This document shows, in pieces, positions 32,787 to 44,274 of a stretch of DNA of 64,000 nt. The translations under genes and the position numbers were made by a program. Where the stretch lies: positions 1 through 64,000 of the forward strand of contig DATBMA010000023.1 of the NCBI GenBank assembly GCA_036555105.1, given 5' to 3'. The notes below the pieces were generated by a model. The model saw only the letters and a list, made by a program, of their open reading frames with translations. It did no database searches and was not told the DNA's origin. Source of the stretch: DATBMA01 sp036555105. GTDB lineage: Bacteria; Actinomycetota; Acidimicrobiia; Spongiisociales; ZC4RG35. Each line of letters begins with the position of its first letter. The stretch's first letter is position 1.

Positions 32787-33446
32787 GTGCTGATCGTCTC
32801 CTCGCCACTGTGGCTGGCTTCGACCAACTGCTACGCCATCGCCGCCGAAGCAGGAAGCCAGGCGGTGATCGTCGATGCACCGCCCGATCCCGAGGGAGTC
32901 ATCGAGCTCCTGGCCAGACATCGACTCATTCCGGTGGCGCTGGTGGTCACGCACGGCCACGTCGATCATTGCGGAGGTGCCGGTTCAGTGGTGGGTGCCA
33001 CCGGTATCACGGCCTACGTCCACCCGGATGACGACTTCCTCACCCTGGATCCCGGCCGGCAGATGCAGATGATGCTCGGCCAAGCCATCCCCAATGACTT
33101 CGCTCCACCCGACTACCTGGCGTTGTCCGGTGGGGAGACGCTGACGCTGGCGGGGTTCGACTTCGAAGTCCGGCACACACCCGGTCACACGCCCGGGCAC
33201 TGCTGTTTCTTCGAGGCAGGCGAAGGGCTGCTGTTCAGCGGCGACCAGCTCTTCGCCGGCTCGATCGGAAGGACCGACCTGCCTGGCGGGGACACTGGTG
33301 CGTTGTTTCGTTCCATGCGGGACCACGTGATGACTCTCGATGACGGAGTCAGGGTGCTCCCTGGCCACGGACCCGAGACGACTATCGGGCGGGAGCGGCG
33401 CACCAACCCATTCAGAGATGAATGGGAGACCCTGGCCCAGTCATAG
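32787..33446 (+). CDS. MBL-fold hydrolase, glyoxalase II-like (219 aa)
   Basis: THGHVDHCGG (H56, H58, D60, H61), HTPGHTPGHCCFFE, and SGDQLFAGSIGRTDLPGG are the metal-binding blocks of glyoxalase II-type hydrolases. The C-terminus LPGHGPETTIGRERRTNPF is typical. An MBL hydrolase at this place, between rel and hisS, is common in actinobacteria; the natural substrate is not established. GTG start 6 nt after the rel stop. A piece resembling the tail of a second such protein follows at 33505-33690. Confidence 0.88.
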   Translation: MLIVSSPLWLASTNCYAIAAEAGSQAVIVDAPPDPEGVIELLARHRLIPVALVVTHGHVDHCGGAGSVVGATGITAYVHPDDDFLTLDPGRQMQMMLGQAIPNDFAPPDYLALSGGETLTLAGFDFEVRHTPGHTPGHCCFFEAGEGLLFSGDQLFAGSIGRTDLPGGDTGALFRSMRDHVMTLDDGVRVLPGHGPETTIGRERRTNPFRDEWETLAQS

Positions 33447-33504
33447 AACGGGTGTATTCGCGTACTTCGAGGTGCTCTGTCGGCGGTGTCATGTACTCAC
33501 CTAG

Positions 33505-33690
33505 GGCTGCAGCCAGCCACATAGCGGCAGATGCACCCATAGGCAGCAACCGGGGATTGCGCCCTCGATATCGACGGGCCGCCCCACGGTAACGAGTGTT
33601 GTCGACGAGTTGGACGCGTCAATCGTGGGACAGAGCTTGAGGACTACCCTCGCCGCCGAGCTGCGGTTCAACCCGTTCCTGCACCAATGA
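33505..33690 (+). pseudogene. Relic resembling the C-terminus of a second MBL hydrolase, joined to hisS
   Basis: The frame is open from 33505, after TAG 33502-33504. It ends QSLRTTLAAELRFNPFLHQ at TGA 33688-33690, which overlaps the hisS start (ATGA). The ending matches the terminal TTLxxELxxNPFL block of glyoxalase II-like hydrolases, similar to TTIGRERRTNPF in the intact gene just upstream. No zinc motifs and no good start remain. I infer a decayed duplicate or recombined gene end. The spacer 33447-33504 shows nothing else. Confidence 0.4.
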
Positions 33691-34892
33691 GCTTCCGCGC
33701 CCCCAAGGGCACCGACGATGTCTTGCCGCCTGCCTCCCTCGTGTGGCGGGAGCTTCTCGCTGCCTGGGAGGACCACGCTTCCCGCTTCGGCTATCCGCCT
33801 GCCTTCACCCCGATCTTCGAAGCGACAGACCTGTTCGAGCGAGGCACCGGGGACGCCACCGATGTCGTCCAGAAGCAGATGTACACCTTCCAGGACCGAG
33901 GCAACCGCTCGCTGACCCTCCGCCCGGAGGGGACCCCGGGGGTGATGCGCGCCTACTTGGCCAGCGGAGGGCGGGGCATCACCAAGGTCTCCTACTCGGG
34001 CCCGATGTTCCGATATGAGCAGCCCCAGGCCGGGCGGCGCCGCCAGTTCTGGCAGCTCGGGGTCGAATACCTCGGCACCCCCTCACCCGTAGCCGACGTC
34101 GAGGTGATCGAGCTCGGATTCGCCTATCTGGTGGCAGTCGGCCCCACTCCCGAGGTCAGGATCAACTCGCTGGGAGATCAGGTGTGCCGACCCGCCTACC
34201 TGGATATGTTGCGTGCCTTTCTCAACGAGCGGCGCGAGCGGCTCTGCGAGGACAGCCTGGCCCGGATCGAGACCAACCCGCTCCGGGTACTCGATTGCAA
34301 GGTCTGTGGCCCGGAACTGCTGGACGCGCCGGCGATGGTCGACCACCTGTGCGATGAGTGCGGCGCCCACCATCGAGCGGTCCTCCACGGCCTCGAAGCA
34401 CTTGGCATCGCCTTTGTGAGCGATCACCGCCTCGTGCGGGGGCTCGACTACTACACCCGGACCGCCTTCGAATACATTGCCACCGGCCTCGATGCCGCCC
34501 AAAACGCGGTGGGAGGCGGCGGCCGCTACGACGGCTTGGCAGAGGCCCTGGGAGGCCCACCGGTGGCCGGAGTCGGGTTTGCCCTTGGGCTCGATCGGAT
34601 CATCCTCGCCTCGGGCCGGACCCCCGGAGCCACGGTCGGGATCTTCTTGGTTGGCGACGGAGTGAGAGTCGGTGAACTGATGGGACTGGCCTCGGAGCTG
34701 AGAGGGGCGGGGGCGACGGTCGATTTCGATCCGGACGAGCGGTCGATCAAAGCCCAATTCCGGGCAGCGGGGCGATCTGGGGCATCGATGATCCTGGTGT
34801 TGCGCCCGGAAGGGATCGAAGTGAGGCGTGCGGGGACATCGACCAACCTGAGCCGCGAGGAGGTCGTGTCCATGGTCAAGGAGGGTCGGTGA
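33687..34892 (+). CDS. hisS: Histidyl-tRNA synthetase (401 aa)
   Basis: Class II synthetase of slightly short but normal length. Motif 1 area RAPKGTDDVLP and FTPIFEATDLFERG, motif 2 KVSYSGPMFRYEQPQAGRRRQFWQLGVE, histidine-binding RGLDYYTRTAFEY and motif 3 GVGFALGLDRIILA are seen. The C-terminal anticodon-binding domain begins near residue 310. It charges tRNA-His. The stop overlaps aspS by 4 nt (GTGA). Confidence 0.97.
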   Translation: MSFRAPKGTDDVLPPASLVWRELLAAWEDHASRFGYPPAFTPIFEATDLFERGTGDATDVVQKQMYTFQDRGNRSLTLRPEGTPGVMRAYLASGGRGITKVSYSGPMFRYEQPQAGRRRQFWQLGVEYLGTPSPVADVEVIELGFAYLVAVGPTPEVRINSLGDQVCRPAYLDMLRAFLNERRERLCEDSLARIETNPLRVLDCKVCGPELLDAPAMVDHLCDECGAHHRAVLHGLEALGIAFVSDHRLVRGLDYYTRTAFEYIATGLDAAQNAVGGGGRYDGLAEALGGPPVAGVGFALGLDRIILASGRTPGATVGIFLVGDGVRVGELMGLASELRGAGATVDFDPDERSIKAQFRAAGRSGASMILVLRPEGIEVRRAGTSTNLSREEVVSMVKEGR

Positions 34893-36622
34893 GAAGCATC
34901 GGGGCGGGCGCATTGGGGCTCGACCAAGTCGGGAACGGCGTGACGCTGGCGGGCTGGGTGGATCGACGCCGCGACCACGGCGGGGTGACCTTCATCGATC
35001 TGCGCGACCACAGTGGGATCGTCCAGGTCGTGTTCGATCCTGAGTCGATCCCCGATGTGACCGAGCTCCGCATGGAGTACTGCATCTCCGTCTCCGGATC
35101 TGTTCGCCCGCGCCCACCTGGCACCGAGAACCCCGATCTGGCGACCGGGGCCGTAGAGGTGGCAGCCGGGTCCCTCGAGATCCTCAGCACGTCCGAAGCG
35201 TTGCCCTTCATGATCGATGATCGGACGGAAGTCGAGGAGCTGACCCGGCTCGAGTACCGATACCTCGACCTGAGGAGGCCGCGTATGGCCGCCAACCTCA
35301 AGGCCCGCAGCCGGGTGGTTGCGGCGATCCGCCAGACCTTCGACCGGGCCGGATTCCTAGAGGTGGAGACTCCCGCCTTGGTGAGGTCGACCCCGGAGGG
35401 GGCTCGGGACATGCTGGTGCCGAGCAGGCTGCAGATCGGGAGCTTCTACGCCCTTCCCCAGTCGCCCCAGCTCTTCAAGCAGCTGCTGATGGTCTCGGGT
35501 GTCGACCGCTACTTCCAGATCGCCCGCTGCTACCGGGACGAGGACTTTCGCTCCGACCGCCAGCTCGAGTTCACTCAGCTCGACATGGAGGGGGCCTTTT
35601 GGGCCGAGGACGACGTGCAGGGGGCGATCGAGGAGTGCCTGGTGGCGGCGGTGGCCGCGGTCCGCGGAGTCGAGCCCCCGCGGCCATTCCGACGGATGAC
35701 ATGGCATCAGGCGATGGATCGCTACGGCTCGGACAAACCCGATCTCCGCTTCGGAATGGAGATCATGGACCTGTCCGAGGTCTTCAGCGGCACGGGGTTC
35801 CGTGCCTTTGCCAACGCGCTGGAGGCCGGAGGGCACGTGCGCGGGATCAACGCCGGTCCCGGAGACTTGAGCCGGGCCAAAGCCGACACGTTGACCGAGA
35901 TCGCCAAGCGGGCAGGGGGCCGCGGGTTGGTCTGGCTGGTGACGGAGCAAGACGGGTCGATTCGATCTCCGATCTCGAAGTTCCTCACCGAGGACGAAGC
36001 TGCCGCTCTCATCTCCGCTATGGCGGCAGTCCCCGGCGACCGCCTCCTGCTCGTCGCCGATTCGTGGAAGGTGGCGGTGGAGGCGCTTGGCGCATTGAGG
36101 CTCGAGCTAGGGCGCCCCCAAGGCCATCAAGACCTCGAGTTCCTGTGGGTGACTGACTTCCCGATGTTCGAGCCTTCGGCCGGCGGGATCACCTTCCTCC
36201 ACCATCCCTTCACCGCCCCCCAGGATGTGATGGTCATGGAGGAGCGTCCACTGGAGGCTCTGGCCCGGGCATACGACGTCGTGGTCAACGGGGTGGAGCT
36301 CGGCTCCGGGAGCATCAGGATCCACGACCCCAACATCCAGGAGCGGGTCTTCGAGATCCTCGGAATCTCCAAGGCGGAGGCTGAGTCCCGCTTCGGATGG
36401 TTCTTGCGCGCCCTTCGGTTCGGTCCGCCCCCGCACGGGGGATTCGCGTTCGGAATCGATCGCCTGGTCATGGTTCTGCAGGAGGAGAATTCGATCCGTG
36501 AGGTGATCGCGTTCCCCAAGACCCAATCGGGCAGCGATCCGATGACCGAGAGCCCCTCCGTCGTGGACCCGGCCCAGCTGGCGGAGCTCGGGATCAAACT
36601 GAGCACTCCTCGCCAGGAGTGA
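34889..36622 (+). CDS. aspS: Aspartyl-tRNA synthetase, bacterial type (577 aa)
   Basis: N-terminal OB-fold (VTLAGWVDRRRDHGGVTFIDLRDHSGIVQVV), the class II core with RSRVVAAIRQTFDRAGFLEVETPAL, SPQLFKQLLMVSGVDRYFQIARCYRDEDFRSDRQLEFTQLD, a GAD insertion domain (about 285-400) and motif 3 GFAFGIDRLVMVL. It charges tRNA-Asp. hisS-aspS-rarA-alaS is a common actinobacterial order. GTG 34889 overlaps hisS; the stop overlaps rarA. Confidence 0.97.
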   Translation: MRSIGAGALGLDQVGNGVTLAGWVDRRRDHGGVTFIDLRDHSGIVQVVFDPESIPDVTELRMEYCISVSGSVRPRPPGTENPDLATGAVEVAAGSLEILSTSEALPFMIDDRTEVEELTRLEYRYLDLRRPRMAANLKARSRVVAAIRQTFDRAGFLEVETPALVRSTPEGARDMLVPSRLQIGSFYALPQSPQLFKQLLMVSGVDRYFQIARCYRDEDFRSDRQLEFTQLDMEGAFWAEDDVQGAIEECLVAAVAAVRGVEPPRPFRRMTWHQAMDRYGSDKPDLRFGMEIMDLSEVFSGTGFRAFANALEAGGHVRGINAGPGDLSRAKADTLTEIAKRAGGRGLVWLVTEQDGSIRSPISKFLTEDEAAALISAMAAVPGDRLLLVADSWKVAVEALGALRLELGRPQGHQDLEFLWVTDFPMFEPSAGGITFLHHPFTAPQDVMVMEERPLEALARAYDVVVNGVELGSGSIRIHDPNIQERVFEILGISKAEAESRFGWFLRALRFGPPPHGGFAFGIDRLVMVLQEENSIREVIAFPKTQSGSDPMTESPSVVDPAQLAELGIKLSTPRQE

Positions 36623-37941
36623 CTGTGGACCTGTTCGAAGCCAGGGGAGCAGCCCAACTTGGCAGGGTGGCGCCGTTGGCAACCCGCATGAGGCCAGCCA
36701 CCCTGGACGAGGTGGTCGGCCAGCCCAACCTGCTCGGCCCGAGAGCATCGTTTCGCCGGCTGGTCGAAGCGGGGCGCCCGATCTCGATGGTGGTATGGGG
36801 TCCTCCCGGCACCGGCAAGACCACCCTGGCGAGGCTGGTGGCCATCAATGCCGACGCGGTGTTCGTCCAACTCTCGGCCACCTCGGCCGGTGTCAAGGAG
36901 GTGAGGGAGGTACTGGCGGCCGCTCGCCAGCGCTTGGAGATGGAAGAGAAGCGGACGGTCCTCTTCCTCGACGAGATCCACCGCTTCACCAAGAGCCAGC
37001 AGGACTCGCTGCTTCCCGGCGTCGAGGAAGGCACCGTGATCTTGGTGGGAGCCACCACCGAGAATCCCTACTTCGAGGTGAACTCGCCTCTCATCAGCCG
37101 CTCGTCGGTCTTCCACCTGAAGCCCCTTTCCCCAGGAGACCTGGGTGTCCTCGTCGAGCGGGCTCTGCAGGACGAGGAACGCGGCCTCGGTGAGATGGGT
37201 CTCTCCCTCAGCCCGGACGCGCAGGAATTGCTCTACAACGGAGTCGGGGGCGACGCCAGGAGAGCGCTCAACTCGCTCGAGGTCGCTGCCCACCTTGCCC
37301 AAGGGGCCGGCCGGACCGAGATTGGCGAAGCCGACATCACCGAGGCCCTCCAAGGCCGCATTATCCGCTACGACAAGGCCGGCGACCAGCACTACGACGT
37401 CATCTCCGCCTTCATAAAGAGCATGCGAGGCTCCGACCCCGACGCCGCCGTGTTCTGGCTCCACCTGATGCTGGAGGGGGGCGAGGACCCTGAGTTCATC
37501 GCCAGGCGAATGGTGGTGTTTGCCTCAGAAGATGTCGGTCTGGCCGATCCGACCGCCTTGCCGGTGGCGGTGGCGGCTGCCCAGGCCCTCGCATTGGTGG
37601 GCTTGCCCGAGGCTTCGTACAACCTGACCCAGGCGTGCCTACATCTCTCGACCGCCCCCAAGTCGAACTCGGTGGCGACCACGATGGCGGCCGCCTCGGC
37701 AGCGGTTGCCGAAGTCGATTCACCGATGGTCCCTGCCAACCTGCGGTCGAGCGGGGCCAGGGGCTACGTCTACCCGCACGACCAACCAGGACACGTGGTG
37801 GGCCAGCGCTACTGGCCGGAGGGCTCCGAGCCACGCACGTTGTACGTCCCTTCGAGCCAGGCGGCGGAGCAGGAGGTGGGCGCTCGGCTGGAAGAGATCG
37901 ACGACAAGATGGGGAAGCCGGCGCGTCCGCGCCGCGATTGA
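36619..37941 (+). CDS. rarA: Replication-associated recombination protein RarA, AAA+ ATPase (440 aa)
   Basis: MRPATLDEVVGQPNLLGP, Walker A GPPGTGKTTLARL, Walker B TVLFLDEIHRFTKSQQDSLLPGVE and sensor GATTENPYFEVN identify the RarA/MgsA family. The C-terminal KSMRGSDPDAAVFWL and the YPHD motif (GYVYPHDQPGHVVGQRYWPEG) confirm it. It acts at stalled replication forks with SSB. GTG 36619 overlaps the aspS stop by 4 nt. Confidence 0.96.
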   Translation: MTVDLFEARGAAQLGRVAPLATRMRPATLDEVVGQPNLLGPRASFRRLVEAGRPISMVVWGPPGTGKTTLARLVAINADAVFVQLSATSAGVKEVREVLAAARQRLEMEEKRTVLFLDEIHRFTKSQQDSLLPGVEEGTVILVGATTENPYFEVNSPLISRSSVFHLKPLSPGDLGVLVERALQDEERGLGEMGLSLSPDAQELLYNGVGGDARRALNSLEVAAHLAQGAGRTEIGEADITEALQGRIIRYDKAGDQHYDVISAFIKSMRGSDPDAAVFWLHLMLEGGEDPEFIARRMVVFASEDVGLADPTALPVAVAAAQALALVGLPEASYNLTQACLHLSTAPKSNSVATTMAAASAAVAEVDSPMVPANLRSSGARGYVYPHDQPGHVVGQRYWPEGSEPRTLYVPSSQAAEQEVGARLEEIDDKMGKPARPRRD

Positions 37942-37956
37942 GGGCAGAATCGGACC

Positions 37957-38130
37957 GTGCTGAAGAGGCTCTGGTGGTTCGCAGTCGGGCTGTTGGCCGG
38001 TGGCTGGGTAACCGCCCGCGCTCTGCGCAGGCGCCCGGCACCAGATGAGTTGAAGCGGGCTGCCGCCACGAGCGGGGCCGACCTCCTCAAGTGGACGGCC
38101 AAGGCGGTGCGACCGCCCACCCGGGCCTGA
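37957..38130 (+). CDS. Small membrane protein between rarA and alaS (57 aa)
   Basis: GTG 37957 to TGA 38128-38130. The sequence VLKRLWWFAVGLLAGGWVTA is a single membrane helix preceded by basic residues. It is followed by RALRRRPAP and an amphipathic tail (DELKRAAATSGADLLKWTAK). Small membrane proteins with this layout (for example DUF6167) occupy the same place in other actinobacteria, as I recall, so it is likely real although unnamed. It begins 15 nt after rarA and ends 28 nt before alaS. Confidence 0.6.
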   Translation: MLKRLWWFAVGLLAGGWVTARALRRRPAPDELKRAAATSGADLLKWTAKAVRPPTRA

Positions 38131-38143
38131 AACAGGCGGCCGG

Positions 38144-38149
38144 TATCCT
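38144..38149 (+). promoter_or_regulatory. Putative -10 hexamer TATCCT for alaS
   Basis: TATCCT ends 9 nt before ATG 38159, with no ribosome binding site between. A leaderless alaS transcript is likely. Confidence 0.5.
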
Positions 38150-38158
38150 CCTGCTCTG

Positions 38159-40786
<2,628 letters not shown>

Positions 40787-40796
40787 GCGGGGTCTT

Positions 40797-41201
40797 ATGA
40801 GTCGCATCCTCGGAGTCGATCTGGGAGAGACTCGGGTTGGATTGGCGGTCTCCGATCCGGACGGAGTGATTGCCCTGCCGTTGGAAGTGGTCGAGAGAGG
40901 TGGGGCCGTCGGCCGGATCCTCGAGCTGGCGGCGGACCTGGACCTGAGCGAGGTGGTGATCGGACTCCCGGTGTCCCTCTCCGGCGAAGAGGGAAGGAGC
41001 GCGATCCGCAGTCGTGAGTTCGGGGCGGAGGTGGCAGCCGCCAGCGGCCTCCCGGTCCATCTCGTGGACGAGCGGTTCACAACCCGGATCGCCGATTCGG
41101 CACTAAAGGAACAGGGGAAGTCGGCGCGGGCGAGGCGTGGCTCCATCGATAGGGCGGCGGCCACCGTTATCCTCCAATCGTTCCTCGACCGCGCTCGATG
41201 A
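40797..41201 (+). CDS. ruvX: Putative pre-16S rRNA nuclease, YqgF/RuvX (134 aa)
   Basis: RILGVDLGETRVGLAVSDP (catalytic Asp), VVIGLPVSLSGEEG and VHLVDERFTTRIAD, plus the closing SIDRAAATVILQSFLD, are the conserved blocks of this RNase H-like family. It processes the 5' end of 16S rRNA. The order alaS-ruvX-mltG-aroE is typical of actinobacteria. ATG 40797 is used. The stop overlaps mltG (ATGA). Confidence 0.95.
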   Translation: MSRILGVDLGETRVGLAVSDPDGVIALPLEVVERGGAVGRILELAADLDLSEVVIGLPVSLSGEEGRSAIRSREFGAEVAAASGLPVHLVDERFTTRIADSALKEQGKSARARRGSIDRAAATVILQSFLDRAR

Positions 41202-42280
41202 CACTCACCCCTTCCACTACCCGTGTTCCGCGCTGGCTGCGCGTTCTGGCGGCGGTCGCAGTGACCGCCATCGTCGTCGTGGTCGGAGCCACCACCCTGG
41301 GCAGGATGGTGGCCGACCGGGTGGGCAGCGGTGGCGGTGGCACCAACGTGACGGTGCTGCCCGGACAAGAAGTCGACGTGAGCATCCCGCCAGGCTCCAG
41401 CGCCCAGGAGATCGCGGCGATCCTCGCCGCGCAGGGGGTGGTTTCGTCTTCGACGGAGTTCGAGCTCGCAGTCCGAGCCTCAGGCACCGCCTCTCAGCTG
41501 AAGGCCGGCACCTACACACTGCTCACCGGCATGCAACCCGGCGAAGTGGTGACCCTGCTGGTCAGGGGTCCCGTCGCCGAGACGTATCGCATCACTGTCC
41601 GCGAGGGGCTCCGAGTGTCGGAGATGCTCGATGTCCTCTCCGAGGCTTCGGGCATCCCGGTCGCTGAACTCGAGGACGCACTCACCAATGGCACCGTCAC
41701 GACGTCACTCCGCCAGATGCCGGCCACACCGGCGGTGGCCGATTGGGAAGGGCTCCTCTTCCCAGACACCTACGAGTTCCTGCGCACGGCCACCGCCACC
41801 CAGATCTTGCAGAGGCTGGCCGAGACCATGGAGTCGAGAGTCGCCGCCATCGACTGGGCCCGCTTCCAGCAGGCCGGCTTCAACAAGTATCAGGGCATAG
41901 TCATCGCCTCGATGATCGAGTCGGAGGTGAGGGTGCCATCGGAGCGCCCCCTGGTCTCGAGCGTCATCCGAAACCGCCTTGACCAGGAGATGCCGCTCCA
42001 AATCGACGCCACCGTCCTCTATGCACTGGGGACACGGGACATCGCGGAGTTCGACAGCGACTTCGACTCGCCCTTCAACACCTACAAAGTCGCCGGCTTG
42101 CCACCGGCGCCTATCTCCGCCCCCGGCCGGGCCTCCCTCGAAGCCGCGGCATCGCCGGCGGCGAGCGATTACCTCTTCTACGTCCTGTCGGCCGCCGATG
42201 GGAGCCACACCTTCACCACCAACTACGCCGACCATCAGCAGGCCGTCGCCCAAGCCAAGGCCGACGGAATCATCCCCTGA
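41198..42280 (+). CDS. mltG: Endolytic murein transglycosylase MltG (360 aa)
   Basis: One N-terminal membrane helix (LRVLAAVAVTAIVVVVGATTL), a LysM-like subdomain (VTVLPGQEVDVSIPPGSSAQEIAAIL) and the YceG catalytic region: LLFPDTYEF, ASMIESEV (catalytic Glu) and SVIRNRLDQEMPLQIDATVLYALG. It cleaves nascent peptidoglycan glycan strands at the outer face of the membrane. The stop codon overlaps the likely CTG start of aroE (CTGA). Confidence 0.95.
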   Translation: MTLTPSTTRVPRWLRVLAAVAVTAIVVVVGATTLGRMVADRVGSGGGGTNVTVLPGQEVDVSIPPGSSAQEIAAILAAQGVVSSSTEFELAVRASGTASQLKAGTYTLLTGMQPGEVVTLLVRGPVAETYRITVREGLRVSEMLDVLSEASGIPVAELEDALTNGTVTTSLRQMPATPAVADWEGLLFPDTYEFLRTATATQILQRLAETMESRVAAIDWARFQQAGFNKYQGIVIASMIESEVRVPSERPLVSSVIRNRLDQEMPLQIDATVLYALGTRDIAEFDSDFDSPFNTYKVAGLPPAPISAPGRASLEAAASPAASDYLFYVLSAADGSHTFTTNYADHQQAVAQAKADGIIP

Positions 42281-43062
42281 CCATCCGGCTGCTCCTGGTC
42301 GGCGATCCGGTAGATCACTCCCTCTCGCCGATCATCCATCGGGCTGCGATGGAGCTCACCGGGCTGGATGGGGAGTACACCAAGCAGCGGGCCGACGCCG
42401 AAGTGCTGGGGCAGGCAATCAGCCGGCTGCGGGCGGGAGAGCTCGATGGCATCAACGTGACGATGCCGCTCAAGCGGGCCGCCGCCGGGTTGTGTGACCG
42501 GCTCGACCCCCAAGCTCAGCGCACCGGCTCGGTCAACACCATCGTGCGAGTAGGAGATCGGGCGATCGGGCACGACACCGACGTGATCGCACTCAAGCTG
42601 GCGCTGGAGGAGATGCCCGAGACCGCTCCGCTGCTGATCCTCGGAGCGGGCGGTGCTGCATCGAGCGCGGCCGTGGCCGCTGGTAGTCGCCCCACCTACG
42701 TGGCCGGACGCCGCCCTGGCGCCCTGCAGGCACTGGCTGAGGCCGCCAATCAAGCGGCGGCCGAGGTGCCTTGGGGGGTGCCGGTGGTAGGGGCGGTTGT
42801 GGTCAACGCCACCCCATTGGGAATGGCGGGGGAGGCGCTTCCACCGGGGTTGTTGGCCGTGGCCGGCGGGCTGGTCGACCTCGTCTATGGGCCGAAGGTG
42901 ACCCCGGCAGTGGAAATGGCCGCTGACCTGGGAATTCCCGCGGTGGACGGCCTGAGTCACCTGGTCAGGCAGGCGGCCGCCGGATTTCAGCTGTGGACCT
43001 CCCGGGCCGGGGTCGAGCAAGCCATGATGGAGGCCGCGAAAAGAACTCAAGAGGTTGGTTGA
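42277..43062 (+). CDS. aroE: Shikimate dehydrogenase, probable CTG start (261 aa)
   Basis: The shikimate-binding motif VGDPVDHSLSPIIHRAAM lies at residues 8-25 only if translation starts at CTG 42277, inside a CTGA overlap with mltG. The first in-frame ATG (42349) would delete it, and no in-frame ATG/GTG/TTG exists upstream to at least 42121. Other blocks: GINVTMPLKRAA (catalytic Lys), HDTDVIALKLAL, ILGAGGAASSAAVAAG and NATPLGMAG. It reduces 3-dehydroshikimate with NADPH. aroC, aroK and aroB follow within 4 kb. Confidence 0.92.
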   Translation: MTIRLLLVGDPVDHSLSPIIHRAAMELTGLDGEYTKQRADAEVLGQAISRLRAGELDGINVTMPLKRAAAGLCDRLDPQAQRTGSVNTIVRVGDRAIGHDTDVIALKLALEEMPETAPLLILGAGGAASSAAVAAGSRPTYVAGRRPGALQALAEAANQAAAEVPWGVPVVGAVVVNATPLGMAGEALPPGLLAVAGGLVDLVYGPKVTPAVEMAADLGIPAVDGLSHLVRQAAAGFQLWTSRAGVEQAMMEAAKRTQEVG

Positions 43063-43105
43063 AAGGGCCGAAGCTCATTTCGAACCTGGCACAAGGAGCT
43101 TGCCC

Positions 43106-44197
43106 ATGTCCCTGACCGGGCATCTTGATGTTTTTGCTCTCGAGGAGGTGCTTCGCCTCCTGGCGCGTTCGTACAAGACCGGCTGCCTGCGGGTGGACGC
43201 CGGCGAGGTGCACGGACGCGTCTACCTGTCCTCCGGGACGATCTCGTTCATCACAGCTGGAACAGACGACGATCTGAGGCGCCAACTGCTTCGCGCGGGC
43301 GTGGCGGACGACGAGAGCCTCCGGGCAATGGAGCGGGGCTCGAGCTGGAGTGATCCCAGCACGACCCGCAGCCAGGGGCTCAGCAACTTCGTCAGGGAAG
43401 AAGTCGTCGAGAGCCTCTACCGGATCCGCCGCCCCGGACGCGGCCAATTCGTCTTCAATGCCGACGTCGCGCCCCGCTACCCGATAGGGCAGAGCTTCGA
43501 CGTGGAGATGACGATCGCGGACGCCGACCGTCGGGCTGCCGACTGGGCAGACATCGAGGCAATCCTGCCTTCGGTGGAGCTTCCGATTCGCATCGTGACT
43601 GATGTCGAGGGCGACATCACCGTCTCCCCCTTCGCCTGGAAGCTGATCTCCGCCATGGGCGGCATCGCCACCCCGGCCGGGCTCGCCGACGGCATGGGCC
43701 TCAGCCGATTCGTAGTGGCACGCGAGGTTGCCGATCTGATGCACCGCTCGCTGCTCGAACCTGCCGTGCAGACGGCCGAGCATGAGCATGAACCTGAGCG
43801 GGAGCCCGAGGCCGAGGCCGAGCCTTACTCTTACGAGACCTTCGCCCCGGCAGCCACCGCGGACACGGCCTTGCAGGAGACCTACGGCGACGAGCCGATC
43901 GCGGACACCGCACCGGCCTTCGAGGAGTCAAACCAGGCCGAGGAGACCCAGGCCCCGGCGGCAGGTGTCGACGGTGGTTGGTGGGTCGAGCCGGACCGCC
44001 CAAGTGGTCAGGCGGCCGACGAGAGCGCACCCGAAGGCCAGGGCGAGGGCACCCCGCTGGCCGATGGCTTCCTCGAGAGGGTCTTCGCCCAGCTCGAGGA
44101 GACCGACGCCGAAGGCACCGCCGAGCAGCCCAGCATCGGACACGGGTTCCTCAAGCGGCGCCGGATGAGCTCGCTCACTCCAGAAGACCTCACCTGA
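43106..44197 (+). CDS. DUF4388 (PATAN-like) protein with acidic low-complexity tail (363 aa)
   Basis: ATG 43106 follows AAGGAG at 43093-43098. The N-terminus MSLTGHLDVFALEEVLRLLA followed by YKTGCLRVDAGEVHGRVYLSSGTISFITAG is the DUF4388 domain, found in proteins linked to two-component and gliding or pilus systems. A second part (about 145-225) resembles the DUF4388-associated helical or winged-helix region. The last approximately 135 residues are Glu/Ala/Pro-rich, likely disordered, with a terminal FLKRRRMSSLTPEDL. Function unknown. It sits between aroE and a prepilin peptidase gene. Confidence 0.82.
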   Translation: MSLTGHLDVFALEEVLRLLARSYKTGCLRVDAGEVHGRVYLSSGTISFITAGTDDDLRRQLLRAGVADDESLRAMERGSSWSDPSTTRSQGLSNFVREEVVESLYRIRRPGRGQFVFNADVAPRYPIGQSFDVEMTIADADRRAADWADIEAILPSVELPIRIVTDVEGDITVSPFAWKLISAMGGIATPAGLADGMGLSRFVVAREVADLMHRSLLEPAVQTAEHEHEPEREPEAEAEPYSYETFAPAATADTALQETYGDEPIADTAPAFEESNQAEETQAPAAGVDGGWWVEPDRPSGQAADESAPEGQGEGTPLADGFLERVFAQLEETDAEGTAEQPSIGHGFLKRRRMSSLTPEDLT

Positions 44198-44259
44198 CGC
44201 CCGCCGGGCCGGGCTCTCGATCCTTCAGCGAGGTCATTGGCCGCCGATAGGCGGACCGA

Positions 44260-44265
44260 TAAGGT
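44260..44265 (+). promoter_or_regulatory. Putative -10 hexamer TAAGGT
   Basis: TAAGGT ends 9 nt before TTG 44275, the best start of the prepilin peptidase gene, in line with the leaderless pattern. Confidence 0.4.
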
Positions 44266-44274
44266 CGACGGCAG

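Noticed and set aside
33660..33686. tRNA-like T arm (GCGGTTCAACCCG ... CACCA)
   Set aside because: The flanking stem does not pair and no anticodon or D arm can be folded upstream; the stretch reads better as an MBL-hydrolase tail.
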